Source: an uncultured Butyricicoccus sp.
GTDB lineage: Bacteria > Bacillota > Clostridia > Oscillospirales > Butyricicoccaceae
Assembly: GCA_944384745.1 (NCBI GenBank)
Contig: CALWUO010000008.1
Span: 1-64,000, forward strand
DNA: 64,000 bases
Direction: 5' to 3'
The notes under the pieces were generated by a model. That model did no database searches and had not been told where the DNA came from. It was given only the letters and a program-made list of their open reading frames with translations. A program made the position numbers and the translations under genes. This document shows, in pieces, positions 27,256-36,390 of the stretch. Each line of letters starts with the position of its first letter. Position 1 is the first letter of the stretch.

Positions 27256-28272
27256 ATGAATAATGTATTTGAATTATATAAAGAAGTTGCTTGTGCTTTT
27301 GGTCCTTCTGGTCGTGAAAATAATGTAAGAAATGTTATAAGCTCAATAGCAAAAAAATATGTTGATGATGTTTACACTGATACTTTAGGAAATTTAATCT
27401 GTCGCAAACGCCCACCTATTGGCAGTCAAGAAAATACACGTAAAATCGCTTTTACTGCACATATGGACTCAATAGGCATTGTTGTAACTTATATTGATGA
27501 CAATGGTTTTTTACGTTTTTCTAATATTGGTGGTATTGAAATACAAGATTTTCTGCATACACAAGTTTTATTTGAAAATGGTACACGTGGTATAATATCA
27601 CACGAAGAGAAAACCGAACTTTCAAAGCTAAAAATCAACAATTTATATATTGATATTGGTGCAAAAACCCGTGAACAAGCTCAAGAAATGGTTTCAATCG
27701 GTGATTTTGCAGTGTTTACTTCGCCTATATTTAAACAAAATGATATTATTTCAGGCTGTTATATAGATGATAGAATAGGCTGTGTAGCTCTTTTAATGAC
27801 TATGATGGAATTGCCTGCAAAAGTAAACGATGATTTATATTTTGTGTTTACCGTTCAAGAAGAAGTTGGACTAAGAGGTGCTACAACTGCCTCATATGCA
27901 CTTGAACCAGATATTGCAATAGCTATTGATGTTACAGATACAGGTGACTTGCCAGAACATAAATATCCTATGGCGTGTCATATGGGAAAAGGTCCTGCGA
28001 TTAAAATTATGGACCGTTCAGTGCTTTGCAATCAAAGTATTAACTCTGCATTAGAAGAAGCGGCTTTAGTTGCCGCAATTCCTGTGCAACATGAAATTTT
28101 ACAATTTGGTGGAACTGATACCGCAGCATTTCAACGTTCTCGTGCTGGTGTTGAAGTTGGTGCTATTTCTATACCAACACGTTATATTCATACACCAAAT
28201 GAAATGTGTAGTGTGAATGATGTAATTCAAACATCTACTTTAATATTAACGGCTATAACTCAAACTCTTTAA
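27256..28272 (+). CDS. M42 family aminopeptidase (3 of 3)
   Basis: A 338-aa third paralogue. Ligands: TAHMDSIGI, YIDDR, VQEEVGLRGATT, AIDVTDTGDLP and YIHTP. Closest in its central block to copy 2 but with the Asp ligand form of copy 1. Start follows AAGGAG. A strong terminator closes the three-gene operon. The three subunits could assemble homomerically or as a mixed TET particle; sequence alone does not decide. Confidence 0.9.
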   Translation: MNNVFELYKEVACAFGPSGRENNVRNVISSIAKKYVDDVYTDTLGNLICRKRPPIGSQENTRKIAFTAHMDSIGIVVTYIDDNGFLRFSNIGGIEIQDFLHTQVLFENGTRGIISHEEKTELSKLKINNLYIDIGAKTREQAQEMVSIGDFAVFTSPIFKQNDIISGCYIDDRIGCVALLMTMMELPAKVNDDLYFVFTVQEEVGLRGATTASYALEPDIAIAIDVTDTGDLPEHKYPMACHMGKGPAIKIMDRSVLCNQSINSALEEAALVAAIPVQHEILQFGGTDTAAFQRSRAGVEVGAISIPTRYIHTPNEMCSVNDVIQTSTLILTAITQTL

Positions 28273-28279
28273 AACGCAC

Positions 28280-28310
28280 AAAACCGATGCAATCGTTTTG
28301 CATCGGTTTT
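28280..28310 (+). terminator. Terminator after the M42 operon
   Basis: A 13-bp perfect stem AAAACCGATGCAA / TTGCATCGGTTTT with a 5-base loop. T runs on both strands suggest bidirectional use with the converging VanW gene. Confidence 0.9.
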
Positions 28311-28314
28311 AATT

Positions 28315-30189
28315 TTATTCACTTTCAGTGCTTTCATCTGTTGTATCACTTGTAGTTGTGCTTTCACTTGACTCAGATGAAGATGCTGGACCAACAAGAA
28401 CTATCTTATCTCTTGATTTATAAGATGAATTGTTTGCCTTAACCTTTGTTGTCTGACCGTTTTCAGTGATAATCTTATATGTTACAGTTTTATAACCTGT
28501 CATACCAGATTGTGAAGTTTCTCTTTCACCAGCAGATAAAGATGAATCTGTTTTTTCAACTGTTTTATAATCCACAGTTTCTATAATATCTGTTGTTGTT
28601 TTAACAACTTTATCTGTTGTTTTTGTGCCTAAAATTTTAACTGACATAGAACTTCCCTCTTGCCATGCTAAAATTTTAATAGGATAATCTGTGTTATTCT
28701 TAAATCTAAAATCTGGACCGCCCCATGAAACCGTAGCATCTTCACCAAGAGGTGTATATGATACTGTTAAACTATGGTTATGTCTCTCTGTAACCTCAAG
28801 GTCTGCACGAAGAACCGCCATATAAAGAGTTGATGAAGGTTGACATACTCCACCGCCTACATCTTCTATGACTTGACCGTTTGAATATGCACCCGCTGTT
28901 TGGAAACCACGGTCTGTTGTACGTTCTCCAACAACACCATTATATGAAAATTCATCTCCTGGATTTAAAATAGTTCCATTTATATATTGGCTTGCAAGTC
29001 TTACATTGCTTGTTCTTGATTTATTGCTTGCATTTAAACTTGTAGATGTACTTGCAAGTGTGTCTCTAAAAAGCACTCCTGCAAGTTGGTCTGCTGAAAC
29101 GGCTGCTGGTGTACGCTCAATAGGGATTTTATATGTTTGCTCTGAGCCATCACCAATTATTTCTTTTGCTGTTTCCAAATCAAATTTAACACCATCTACG
29201 CTTGGAATGATAGTTGTTCCATCGGTTTTATCAACTGTTGCATTTTTAGCCTCAGTTTGTGCATTATCATATATATATTGAACATCAATAGGGTTTTGCT
29301 CAGTTGTTTTTACTTTTACATCTAAAGTGGAAAAATCCATAGTTTTTATTCTATTTTCCACCTGTTTGTTTAATTCTTCTGTATCAAATGATACACCAAC
29401 TGAGCCTTTATCAACAACTAGATAATCACCTTCCACAGTCCAAAATGGATTTACTGGCTCAGTAATTGCTTCTTGAGAGATTTCAGCAAGTTTTGCTGTC
29501 AATGCCTCATTATTTACATCTACTGAAAGTGGAGATTCATTTAAACCAAATAGTGCACCCATTGTATTTGCAATTCTTGTAAAAAATCCGCCTGTTCTTG
29601 TAAATTCATATGCATTTTTAGCTGAGTTTTTGCTATCAAGTCCATTTGCAACTTCTGGTACATTTATTTTATATTCGGTATCATAAATTTTAATTGGCAG
29701 GCTTGCATTATCAAGTACATTTGATTTCTCAATTTGTTTTTCAGCTTCTGATACACTCATTCCACCAATTTGAATAGTACCTGCACTAACTCCAAAATGA
29801 ATATTTGGATATAAATAGGTATATCCTACTGTTGCTAAACATAAAGCCGCAGCAGCTGAAGTTAAACCGATTGCTATTTTTTTACCATTTCCGCTTTTAA
29901 CTTTTTTAGTTGTTTTCTTTGTTTTTTCTGCGTTCTTTGTTGCTTTTCTGTTTTGTTTTGTAGGGCTTATTTCTGAACTTATTTCAGATTTATAATCGTT
30001 ATAATCTGTAAATTTAATTCCATCATTCATCGCTATATTGCTAGAAATTTCTGAAACTATATCTTCTTGATTTTCTGGTTTACTTATAGGAGCATATTCT
30101 GGTTTTGTTGACTCTGTTCTTGACTTTAACATAGCATCAAGGGCACTATTTCCAGTATGTCCTAACGCACTATAATTTTTTTGTGTCAT
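28315..30189 (-). CDS. VanW family membrane-anchored protein with G5 domain
   Basis: A 624-aa surface protein. The long charged cytoplasmic N-terminus (about 1-100) is followed by one membrane helix (about 105-127), peptidoglycan-binding-4-like repeats (about 140-370), a VanW domain (about 380-510, with NPGDEFSYNGVVG and GGGVCQPSSTLY), a G5 domain (about 530-600) and a Ser/Thr-rich tail. VanW/G5 proteins sit at the cell wall; the molecular role of VanW remains unclear. Start follows GAGGGGAG. No vancomycin-resistance genes lie nearby. Confidence 0.9.
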   Translation of the reverse strand: MTQKNYSALGHTGNSALDAMLKSRTESTKPEYAPISKPENQEDIVSEISSNIAMNDGIKFTDYNDYKSEISSEISPTKQNRKATKNAEKTKKTTKKVKSGNGKKIAIGLTSAAAALCLATVGYTYLYPNIHFGVSAGTIQIGGMSVSEAEKQIEKSNVLDNASLPIKIYDTEYKINVPEVANGLDSKNSAKNAYEFTRTGGFFTRIANTMGALFGLNESPLSVDVNNEALTAKLAEISQEAITEPVNPFWTVEGDYLVVDKGSVGVSFDTEELNKQVENRIKTMDFSTLDVKVKTTEQNPIDVQYIYDNAQTEAKNATVDKTDGTTIIPSVDGVKFDLETAKEIIGDGSEQTYKIPIERTPAAVSADQLAGVLFRDTLASTSTSLNASNKSRTSNVRLASQYINGTILNPGDEFSYNGVVGERTTDRGFQTAGAYSNGQVIEDVGGGVCQPSSTLYMAVLRADLEVTERHNHSLTVSYTPLGEDATVSWGGPDFRFKNNTDYPIKILAWQEGSSMSVKILGTKTTDKVVKTTTDIIETVDYKTVEKTDSSLSAGERETSQSGMTGYKTVTYKIITENGQTTKVKANNSSYKSRDKIVLVGPASSSESSESTTTSDTTDESTESE

Positions 30190-30270
30190 ATAGCTCCCCT
30201 CATAAAATTTAATTATTTATTAGAAAACGTACACCCTTTTATATTTTAGGATATGCGTTCTATTTTTCTC

Positions 30271-31374
30271 TTATACGTTAAATCTAAATAGAACTACGTC
30301 ACCATCTTGCATAACGTATTCCTTACCTTCTGAGCGAACAAGGCCTTTTTCTCTTGCCGCAGCCATAGAGCCGCACTGCATAAGAGCGTCATAAGATACA
30401 ACTTCTGCACGGATAAATCCACGTTCAAAGTCTGTATGAATTTTACCAGCTGCTTGAGGTGCTTTTGTACCTTTTTCTATTGTCCAAGCACGAACTTCTT
30501 GTTCACCTGCTGTTAAATAGCTCATAAGGCCTAACAGGTCATAACAAACTCTAATAAGTCTATCAAGTCCGCTTTCTTCAAGACCAAGTTCAGACAAGAA
30601 CATTTCTTTTTCGTCTTCCTCAAGAGTTGCAATATCTTCTTCAAGCTTTGCACAGATAGGAAGTACCATAGAACCTTCAGCCTTTGCAATCTCTTCAACT
30701 GCCGCAAGACGTGCATTTTCAGCTTTATCACCTGTAAATCCTGCCTCGTCCATATTAGCAGCATAGATAACTTTTTTAGATGTTAATAAATCGCTTTCAC
30801 TTATAACTCTTTTAACATCATCATCACTATCAAAACCTTCAAATGTTCTAGCTGGTTTACCTTCTTCAAGATGTGCTTTTAACTTTTCTAAAATTTCAAC
30901 ATCAATATTTAATTTCTTATCAGCTTTTGCCGCTTTTTTTGTGCGTTCTATACGACGCTCAATGTGTTCAATATCAGCAAAGATTAATTCAAGATTGATT
31001 GTTTCAATGTCACGAGATGGGTCAACAGAGCCATCAACATGAACAATATTATCATTTTCAAAACAACGGACAACATGTACTACTGCATCAACCTGACGGA
31101 TATGACTTAAAAATTTGTTGCCAAGACCTTCGCCCTTAGATGCACCACGTACAAGACCTGCAATATCTACAAATTCAACCACAGCAGGTACAACTTTTTT
31201 TGAATGGTAAAGCTCAGCCAAAGGTGCAAGTCTGCTATCTGGCACAGACACCATTCCTACATTAGGGTCGATTGTACAGAATGGATAGTTTGCACTTTCT
31301 GCACCTGCATCTGTAATTGCATTAAACAAAGTGGACTTACCTACATTTGGTAATCCTACAATACCGAGCTTCAT
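30271..31374 (-). CDS. ychF: Redox-regulated ATPase YchF
   Basis: A 367-aa Obg-related P-loop protein. G1 is GLPNVGKST (7-15), switch/G3 DIAGLVRGAS (about 68-77), a coiled coil follows (about 125-170), and the C-terminal TGS domain ends the protein. G4 reads NMDE instead of NKxD, which explains the family's preference for ATP over GTP. Binds ribosomes and affects stress responses. Start preceded by GGAGG. Single gene, divergent from the M23 peptidase. Confidence 0.96.
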   Translation of the reverse strand: MKLGIVGLPNVGKSTLFNAITDAGAESANYPFCTIDPNVGMVSVPDSRLAPLAELYHSKKVVPAVVEFVDIAGLVRGASKGEGLGNKFLSHIRQVDAVVHVVRCFENDNIVHVDGSVDPSRDIETINLELIFADIEHIERRIERTKKAAKADKKLNIDVEILEKLKAHLEEGKPARTFEGFDSDDDVKRVISESDLLTSKKVIYAANMDEAGFTGDKAENARLAAVEEIAKAEGSMVLPICAKLEEDIATLEEDEKEMFLSELGLEESGLDRLIRVCYDLLGLMSYLTAGEQEVRAWTIEKGTKAPQAAGKIHTDFERGFIRAEVVSYDALMQCGSMAAAREKGLVRSEGKEYVMQDGDVVLFRFNV

Positions 31375-31707
31375 AATTATTATATTCCTCCAAATATTTA
31401 TATATCAAAATTTATATAGTTTTCAATTATTTATTATAGCTGTTTTTACATTTATTCGCAAGCAAATTCCGACACAATTCGTCCAAAAAGCATACAGATT
31501 TTCACGTATGAAAGCACATTATTTTGTAAATTTTTCATATTTAGCTCAAATATATGCTTTTTAAAACTTTTATATATGTTTTGATGCCACTTTGATACAT
31601 TTATAATGCTATATACGTCATTTTTATGCATTATTTGCTTGACATATCTTTTCTAAAAGCGTATCATTACAGATATGTAAAACTTTTTAGAAAGGATAAA
31701 ATTACTT
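31375..31707. other. Divergent intergenic region ychF / M23 peptidase
   Basis: About 330 AT-rich bases without a credible gene. The one firm signal is the promoter for the M23 gene at 31639-31667. No riboswitch-like structure recognised. Confidence 0.5.
31639..31667 (+). promoter_or_regulatory. Promoter of M23 peptidase gene
   Basis: Perfect TTGACA (31639-31644), 17-base spacer, TATCAT (31662-31667), about 40 bases before the start. Confidence 0.75.
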
Positions 31708-33012
31708 ATGGATAATAATCTGAGTTTAAAGAAATCACAAAAATCAGTAAATATTAAAAAGCCATTATCGCTCAAGTTCCCTAATAAATGTTTTTTTAAT
31801 ATATACTTTAAAACTCAGCAGATAATGAATAACATTCCGACTATCCCTAAAATTAACAGGCTTGCAGCTTTGGCTATATGTGCAACTTGTTTTTTAGTGC
31901 CTTTTGCAATAACTTTTAAACCTGCATTTAATATTACATTAAATGGAAAGCATATCGGTTTTGCTAGTTCTAAAGAGAGTTTAACACTTGCTGAAAATCT
32001 TATTGAGTCCAGTTTAGCCAGATATGGACAAGCGGATTTTTCACTTTCTGATAATATACAAGTTACACCTTCTTTTTGTTTAAAAACCAATATTAAAACA
32101 ACTGATGAGCTTATATATACTATAACAAATTCGAGTGAAAATATATGCATGGCTTCAGCAATAACCGTTAATGGTGAAATATTGGGTGCTTGTGAATGTG
32201 TTGATGACATAAACTCAGTGCTTAAAAGCTTACTTGATGAGTATAAGTCAAATCCATCTGATAATGCGTCATTTGTGCAAGATGTAAAAATTAAAACAAT
32301 TCCCGTTTCGACAGATTTAGTTATGACAAGCTCGTCACTTTTACAGAGCTTAAAAACTAATAAAAATATTGATGTTCAAGTTATATCTAATGCACAACAT
32401 ACTGAAACTATTCCATATCAAACCCAAAAAATAGAAAGTGACCAAATAGAGCAAAATGTTATAAAAACAATGCAGTTTGGTAAAAATGGCATTGCCTCTG
32501 TGAGTGAACAAGTGGTGACAATCAATGGTCAAGAAACTCAACGTATGGTTTTACATCGTTCGGTTATAACACCTGCTACTGATTGTATTGTAGCTGTTGG
32601 CACTAAATCAAATGGTATAGGTTCAGGGCAATTTATTGTACCAATCAGCGGTTATAGATTTACTTCTGCTTTTAAAATCCGTGATGGTCGTTGGCATAAA
32701 GGCGTTGATTTAGCTGTACCTGTTGGGACACCTGTTTATGCTGCTGATAGTGGTATAGTTACCACTTCAAAACTATCTGACAGTTATGGATACTATATTG
32801 TTATTGACCATCAAAACGGACTTAAAACATTATATGCCCATAATAGTTCATTGCTTGTTAAAGAGGGTGATGCAATCTCCAAAGGACAACAAATTGCTTT
32901 ATCTGGTAATACTGGAAATAGCACTGGTCCACATCTTCATTTTGAAATACATAGCAATGATACTGCTGTAAATCCACAAATATTTTTAAATTTTGGAACA
33001 GAATTGTCCTAG
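31708..33012 (+). CDS. M23 family peptidoglycan endopeptidase with G5 domain
   Basis: A 434-aa secreted or membrane-anchored cell wall hydrolase. An unusually late hydrophobic helix (about 50-70) serves as signal or anchor. A G5-type domain (about 225-300) is followed by a C-terminal LytM/M23 domain (about 310-432) with zinc ligands in KGVDLAVP (HKGVD) and HLHFE. It should cut peptide cross-links in peptidoglycan. Start preceded by AAAGGA. Followed by a terminator. Confidence 0.92.
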   Translation: MDNNLSLKKSQKSVNIKKPLSLKFPNKCFFNIYFKTQQIMNNIPTIPKINRLAALAICATCFLVPFAITFKPAFNITLNGKHIGFASSKESLTLAENLIESSLARYGQADFSLSDNIQVTPSFCLKTNIKTTDELIYTITNSSENICMASAITVNGEILGACECVDDINSVLKSLLDEYKSNPSDNASFVQDVKIKTIPVSTDLVMTSSSLLQSLKTNKNIDVQVISNAQHTETIPYQTQKIESDQIEQNVIKTMQFGKNGIASVSEQVVTINGQETQRMVLHRSVITPATDCIVAVGTKSNGIGSGQFIVPISGYRFTSAFKIRDGRWHKGVDLAVPVGTPVYAADSGIVTTSKLSDSYGYYIVIDHQNGLKTLYAHNSSLLVKEGDAISKGQQIALSGNTGNSTGPHLHFEIHSNDTAVNPQIFLNFGTELS

Positions 33013-33022
33013 ACAAATTAAA

Positions 33023-33063
33023 AAGACGTTTCGCAGATTAAACTGTAAAACGTCTTATTTTTT
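33023..33063 (+). terminator. Terminator after M23 gene
   Basis: AAGACGTTT/AAACGTCTT with a 16-base loop, followed by ATTTTTTT. Confidence 0.75.
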
Positions 33064-33623
33064 TACTCTTCTATCATACTTGCTGCCATTTCCATTAGTC
33101 TTTCGCCTGAAATATATGACGGCCAAATAAGTAACACTTTGCCACTAGCAGATACAAAAAATGTGTTTGGAAAACCTGTAACACCACAGTTTATAACACC
33201 CTCTCTTTGAGTGTCAAAATATACAGGAAAAGTATATCCTTTTTCATCAATATATGCTCGTCCTTTTTCCTCTGTTTCTTTTATACCATCTACACTGTCA
33301 ATCATAATAAAATTGATTTTATCTCCATAAGTTTCATATGCGGTCTGAAAATCTGGCATTTCTTTCATGCAATATCCGCACCATGTAGCCCAGAAATTTA
33401 TAATTGTAGGTTTTCCAAGCAAATCTAAACTTGAAACTTCATTTCCGTCCATATCTATAAGTGTAAACTCTGGAAGCGTTGAATTCTCTACCTGTTCATT
33501 TGACTGTTTAAGCTGGTTTAAATCTGGTTGATTTCCCTTTGATAAATTATTATATGCAAAACTTGCAATAATTAAAATAGCAATCAATAATACAATAAGT
33601 AAAACTACCTTTTTATTTTTCAT
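33063..33623 (-). CDS. TlpA/ResA-like membrane-anchored thioredoxin
   Basis: A 186-aa thiol-disulfide oxidoreductase. An N-terminal membrane anchor (about 5-25) precedes a thioredoxin fold with active site WATWCGYCMKEMP. It works outside the membrane, probably as a reductase, receiving electrons from the CcdA protein encoded 12 bases upstream. ResA-like members serve cytochrome c maturation or sporulation; no cytochrome genes lie here. Second gene of the ccdA-tlpA pair. Confidence 0.9.
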   Translation of the reverse strand: MKNKKVVLLIVLLIAILIIASFAYNNLSKGNQPDLNQLKQSNEQVENSTLPEFTLIDMDGNEVSSLDLLGKPTIINFWATWCGYCMKEMPDFQTAYETYGDKINFIMIDSVDGIKETEEKGRAYIDEKGYTFPVYFDTQREGVINCGVTGFPNTFFVSASGKVLLIWPSYISGERLMEMAASMIEE

Positions 33624-33635
33624 TAAAACTCTCCT

Positions 33636-34304
33636 TTATATAACACTTAGCAATGATAAAAGCTTTCCAAAATAACCTGTTGCCATAAACACACCAACTA
33701 TAACAAGAAACAAACCACAAATTATATTTATTTGTCTATAATGTGATTTTATCCATGTAAATGCACCTTTAAGTAAATCTATAACGACTGCACTTATTAT
33801 AAATGGTATTCCAAGTCCTAAAGAATAGCAAAGTAACATTAAAATGCCTTTAATTGCTGAACCATGTTGTGATGCCAAAAGCAGTGCAGAGCCTAAAAAT
33901 GCACCGACACAAGGTGTCCAACCTATTGAAAATACAAATCCGAAAATCATAGATGGTAAAAATCCGTGACCAGATGGGTTAAAATTTATTCTAACAGTAC
34001 GCTCAAGCAATCCAATTTTTAAAACACCCATAAAAGATAAACCAAAAATTATAACTATAATTCCTGTTATAATATTAACTATTGTTTGATGGCTATTAAG
34101 TGCATTTCCTACTGTGCCAGCAAGTGCACCCATAAGTAAAAACATAATTGTAAAACCAATTACAAAACCTATTGCACCAAAAAGCGTTTGTTCTTTCTTT
34201 TGTTCACCACCTGCGAAGTATGACAAGTAAACAGGTAACATTGGAAGTAAACAAGGCGAAATAAATGTTATAATACCCTCTAGGAAAACTATTAAATACT
34301 GCAT
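33636..34304 (-). CDS. CcdA-type cytochrome c biogenesis/thiol electron transporter
   Basis: A 222-aa membrane protein with six hydrophobic helices of the CcdA/DsbD-beta family, passing electrons from cytoplasmic thioredoxin to extracytoplasmic thioredoxin-like proteins. The two redox cysteines lie in FISPCLLPMLP (helix 1) and GWTPCVGAF (helix 4). The start was set at 34304 (MQYLIVFLEG, after AAAGGAG), since the upstream extension is not family-like. In operon with the tlpA-like gene and divergent from a thioredoxin-reductase-like gene. Confidence 0.92.
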   Translation of the reverse strand: MQYLIVFLEGIITFISPCLLPMLPVYLSYFAGGEQKKEQTLFGAIGFVIGFTIMFLLMGALAGTVGNALNSHQTIVNIITGIIVIIFGLSFMGVLKIGLLERTVRINFNPSGHGFLPSMIFGFVFSIGWTPCVGAFLGSALLLASQHGSAIKGILMLLCYSLGLGIPFIISAVVIDLLKGAFTWIKSHYRQINIICGLFLVIVGVFMATGYFGKLLSLLSVI

Positions 34305-34466
34305 AAACACTCCTTTCTGCACAAACATACTCTTTTCATAGGCAAAGTTTTGTGCTATGATGTGCATAGAAAACATTTGCTATTTGATATAATATTATAT
34401 GTGCAATTAGCATATCACAACTTATTGCAAATGTCGAACACTTTTTATAATACGAGGTGAAAATAT

Positions 34467-35327
34467 ATGTCTAAAGTAATTATTGTAGGTGGCGGCCCTG
34501 CTGGTGTATCCGCTGCATTATATACTGTTCGTGCTGGTCTTGATACAACCATTATATCAAGTGGTGTTGGTGCTTTAGGTAAAGCCCATGCTATTGAAAA
34601 TTATTACGGTTTTGCTCTGCCTGTATCTGGTGAAGCTCTTGCAATGTCTGGTCTCGAACAAGCCCGCAGATTGGGTGTTAAAATTGTTGAAGATGAAGTA
34701 ACAAGTATAGGTTTTATGGATAAACTCACAGTTAAAACCACTTCTGATGAATTTGAAGCGGATTATGTGCTTTTATCAACTGGTTCTCCTAGAACTGCAC
34801 CTAGAATTTCTGGTTTAAGCGAAAACGAGGGCAAAGGCGTTAGTTATTGTGCTGTATGTGATGCATTTTTCCATAGGGGAAAACCTGTTGCTGTGCTTGG
34901 TGAAGGCGAGTATGCTTTGCATGAAGTAAAAGAACTTTTACCTGTTGCCTCTTCTGTAACTATGCTTACAAATAACGTTACCCCTGAAATTTCGCTTCCT
35001 GATTCTGTTCAGCTTGATACAAGAAAAATTGAAAAGATTGAACAAAATGAAGAGGGCGGCTTAAAAATTCGCTTTGAAAACGGTGGTGTACTAAATGTAA
35101 GCGGCTTATTTGTTGCTTTTGGTGTTGCTGGAAGTGCTGAACTAGCAAGAAAACTCGGTGCTATAACTGAGGGCAATAGAATTGTTGTTGATGCTACAAT
35201 GGCTACCAATGTCCCTGGTTTGTATGCCGCTGGTGACTGCACAGGTGGTATGCTTCAAGTAAATAAAGCGGTTTATGAGGGTGCTTTAGCTGCAACTGCT
35301 ATTATTAAGGCTTCTCGTTCAAAATAA
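34467..35327 (+). CDS. Thioredoxin reductase-like flavoprotein lacking NADPH motifs
   Basis: A 286-aa low-molecular-weight thioredoxin-reductase fold. FAD binding motif GGGPAGVSAA (8-17), redox CAVC (about 129-132) and the C-terminal AAGDCTGG are intact. The NADPH Rossmann motif GxGxxA reads GEGEYALHE and the HRRxxxR phosphate-binding motif is absent. This resembles the clostridial ferredoxin-dependent reductases (FFTR) rather than NADPH-TrxB, by inference. Start follows GAGGTG. Divergent from ccdA-tlpA, so likely part of the same thiol pathway. Confidence 0.85.
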   Translation: MSKVIIVGGGPAGVSAALYTVRAGLDTTIISSGVGALGKAHAIENYYGFALPVSGEALAMSGLEQARRLGVKIVEDEVTSIGFMDKLTVKTTSDEFEADYVLLSTGSPRTAPRISGLSENEGKGVSYCAVCDAFFHRGKPVAVLGEGEYALHEVKELLPVASSVTMLTNNVTPEISLPDSVQLDTRKIEKIEQNEEGGLKIRFENGGVLNVSGLFVAFGVAGSAELARKLGAITEGNRIVVDATMATNVPGLYAAGDCTGGMLQVNKAVYEGALAATAIIKASRSK

Positions 35328-35415
35328 AACATAAAATATACTTCTATTTTTAACATTTGTGTGATATAGTAGTTTTTACATTACTCTTTTTGCTCATTTA
35401 AGGAGAGGATTAAAC

Positions 35416-36360
35416 TTGTATAGAGCACGAATTAATATAGGATATAGAACAGTTAAATCAGCTCTTGCAGTAACTATTGCTTTGTTTATTGCAAATCTAA
35501 TACAATCAAATATGCCGCTTTTTTCCGCTCTTGGTGCTATGAATGCCATGAGCAGAACCCCTAATGATTCCTTAACAGCTTGTAGAAACCAACTTGTGGG
35601 AACAATATGTGGTTGTACCGTTGGTTGTATCTTTTTAATGATTTTCCCTACAATCTATCCAATAATTATTGGTTTTGGTGTGCTTATTGTAATATTTATA
35701 GGCAATAAACTAAAAATCTATTATTCTATACCGCTTTCTTGTGTTGTATTTATCTGTTTATGTCTTTATGATGCTGGTACTCCGCTTTATTATTCTATAT
35801 CACGTTTTTTTGATACTTCAATAGGTCTTATAGTTTCTCTTTGCATAAATCTGCTTATAAAACCCTATAATAACCGCAAACGTATTTCAAATATGATAAT
35901 ACATTTTATACAGGCTTTCCCTGAATATTTAGAAAAGCGTGTTATAAATGGACTTTATCCAGATTTAAAACCACTAAAGCGTATTTTAAGACGTCTTGGT
36001 GATGAAATTGATATTTTCCAGCGTCAAAAATTCCCCAAAAACCCACTTCGTAAAGAGGTATCAATATACCTTAGAGGTTGCGAACAATTAGCACAAAGAA
36101 TGTATGATGAACTCAATGCAATTTGTTCTATGGACTCGACAGGTGTTCCGTCTAAAGAATGCTATAATCGCATGAAAAGTCTTGGTTTAACAAATAAAAA
36201 TTTAGAACATTTTTGCTGTGAAAATCCGACTTTAAATGATATAGTTCTTTGTTATCATTTAAATAATGCACTTGATGCTTATGAATATCTAAAACAAATG
36301 AATGAAGCTCCAGATGAAAAACTTATTGAAGATATACCAGTTCATCAAACACATGATTAA
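35416..36360 (+). CDS. Aromatic acid exporter (ArAE/FUSC)-like membrane protein
   Basis: A 314-aa protein with about six membrane helices in the first 155 residues (YRTVKSALAVTIALFIANLIQ onward) and a helical cytoplasmic C-terminal half. The layout matches the ArAE_1/FUSC-like family of putative aromatic-acid exporters; no substrate is known. The start is TTG at 35416, seven bases after AGGAGAGG. Followed by a terminator shared with tex. Confidence 0.8.
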   Translation: MYRARINIGYRTVKSALAVTIALFIANLIQSNMPLFSALGAMNAMSRTPNDSLTACRNQLVGTICGCTVGCIFLMIFPTIYPIIIGFGVLIVIFIGNKLKIYYSIPLSCVVFICLCLYDAGTPLYYSISRFFDTSIGLIVSLCINLLIKPYNNRKRISNMIIHFIQAFPEYLEKRVINGLYPDLKPLKRILRRLGDEIDIFQRQKFPKNPLRKEVSIYLRGCEQLAQRMYDELNAICSMDSTGVPSKECYNRMKSLGLTNKNLEHFCCENPTLNDIVLCYHLNNALDAYEYLKQMNEAPDEKLIEDIPVHQTHD

Positions 36361-36388
36361 AAAATCCGCCTTTTTCGGGCGGATTTTT
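36361..36388 (+). terminator. Bidirectional terminator, ArAE gene / tex
   Basis: AAAATCCGCC/GGCGGATTTT with a 7-base loop and T runs on both strands; it lies between the two converging stop codons. Confidence 0.88.
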
Positions 36389-36390
36389 CG

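Noticed and set aside
28315-30189. VanW as a sign of a vancomycin-resistance cluster
   Set aside because: No vanA/B/H/X/R/S-like genes nearby; VanW/G5 proteins are common housekeeping surface proteins in Clostridia.
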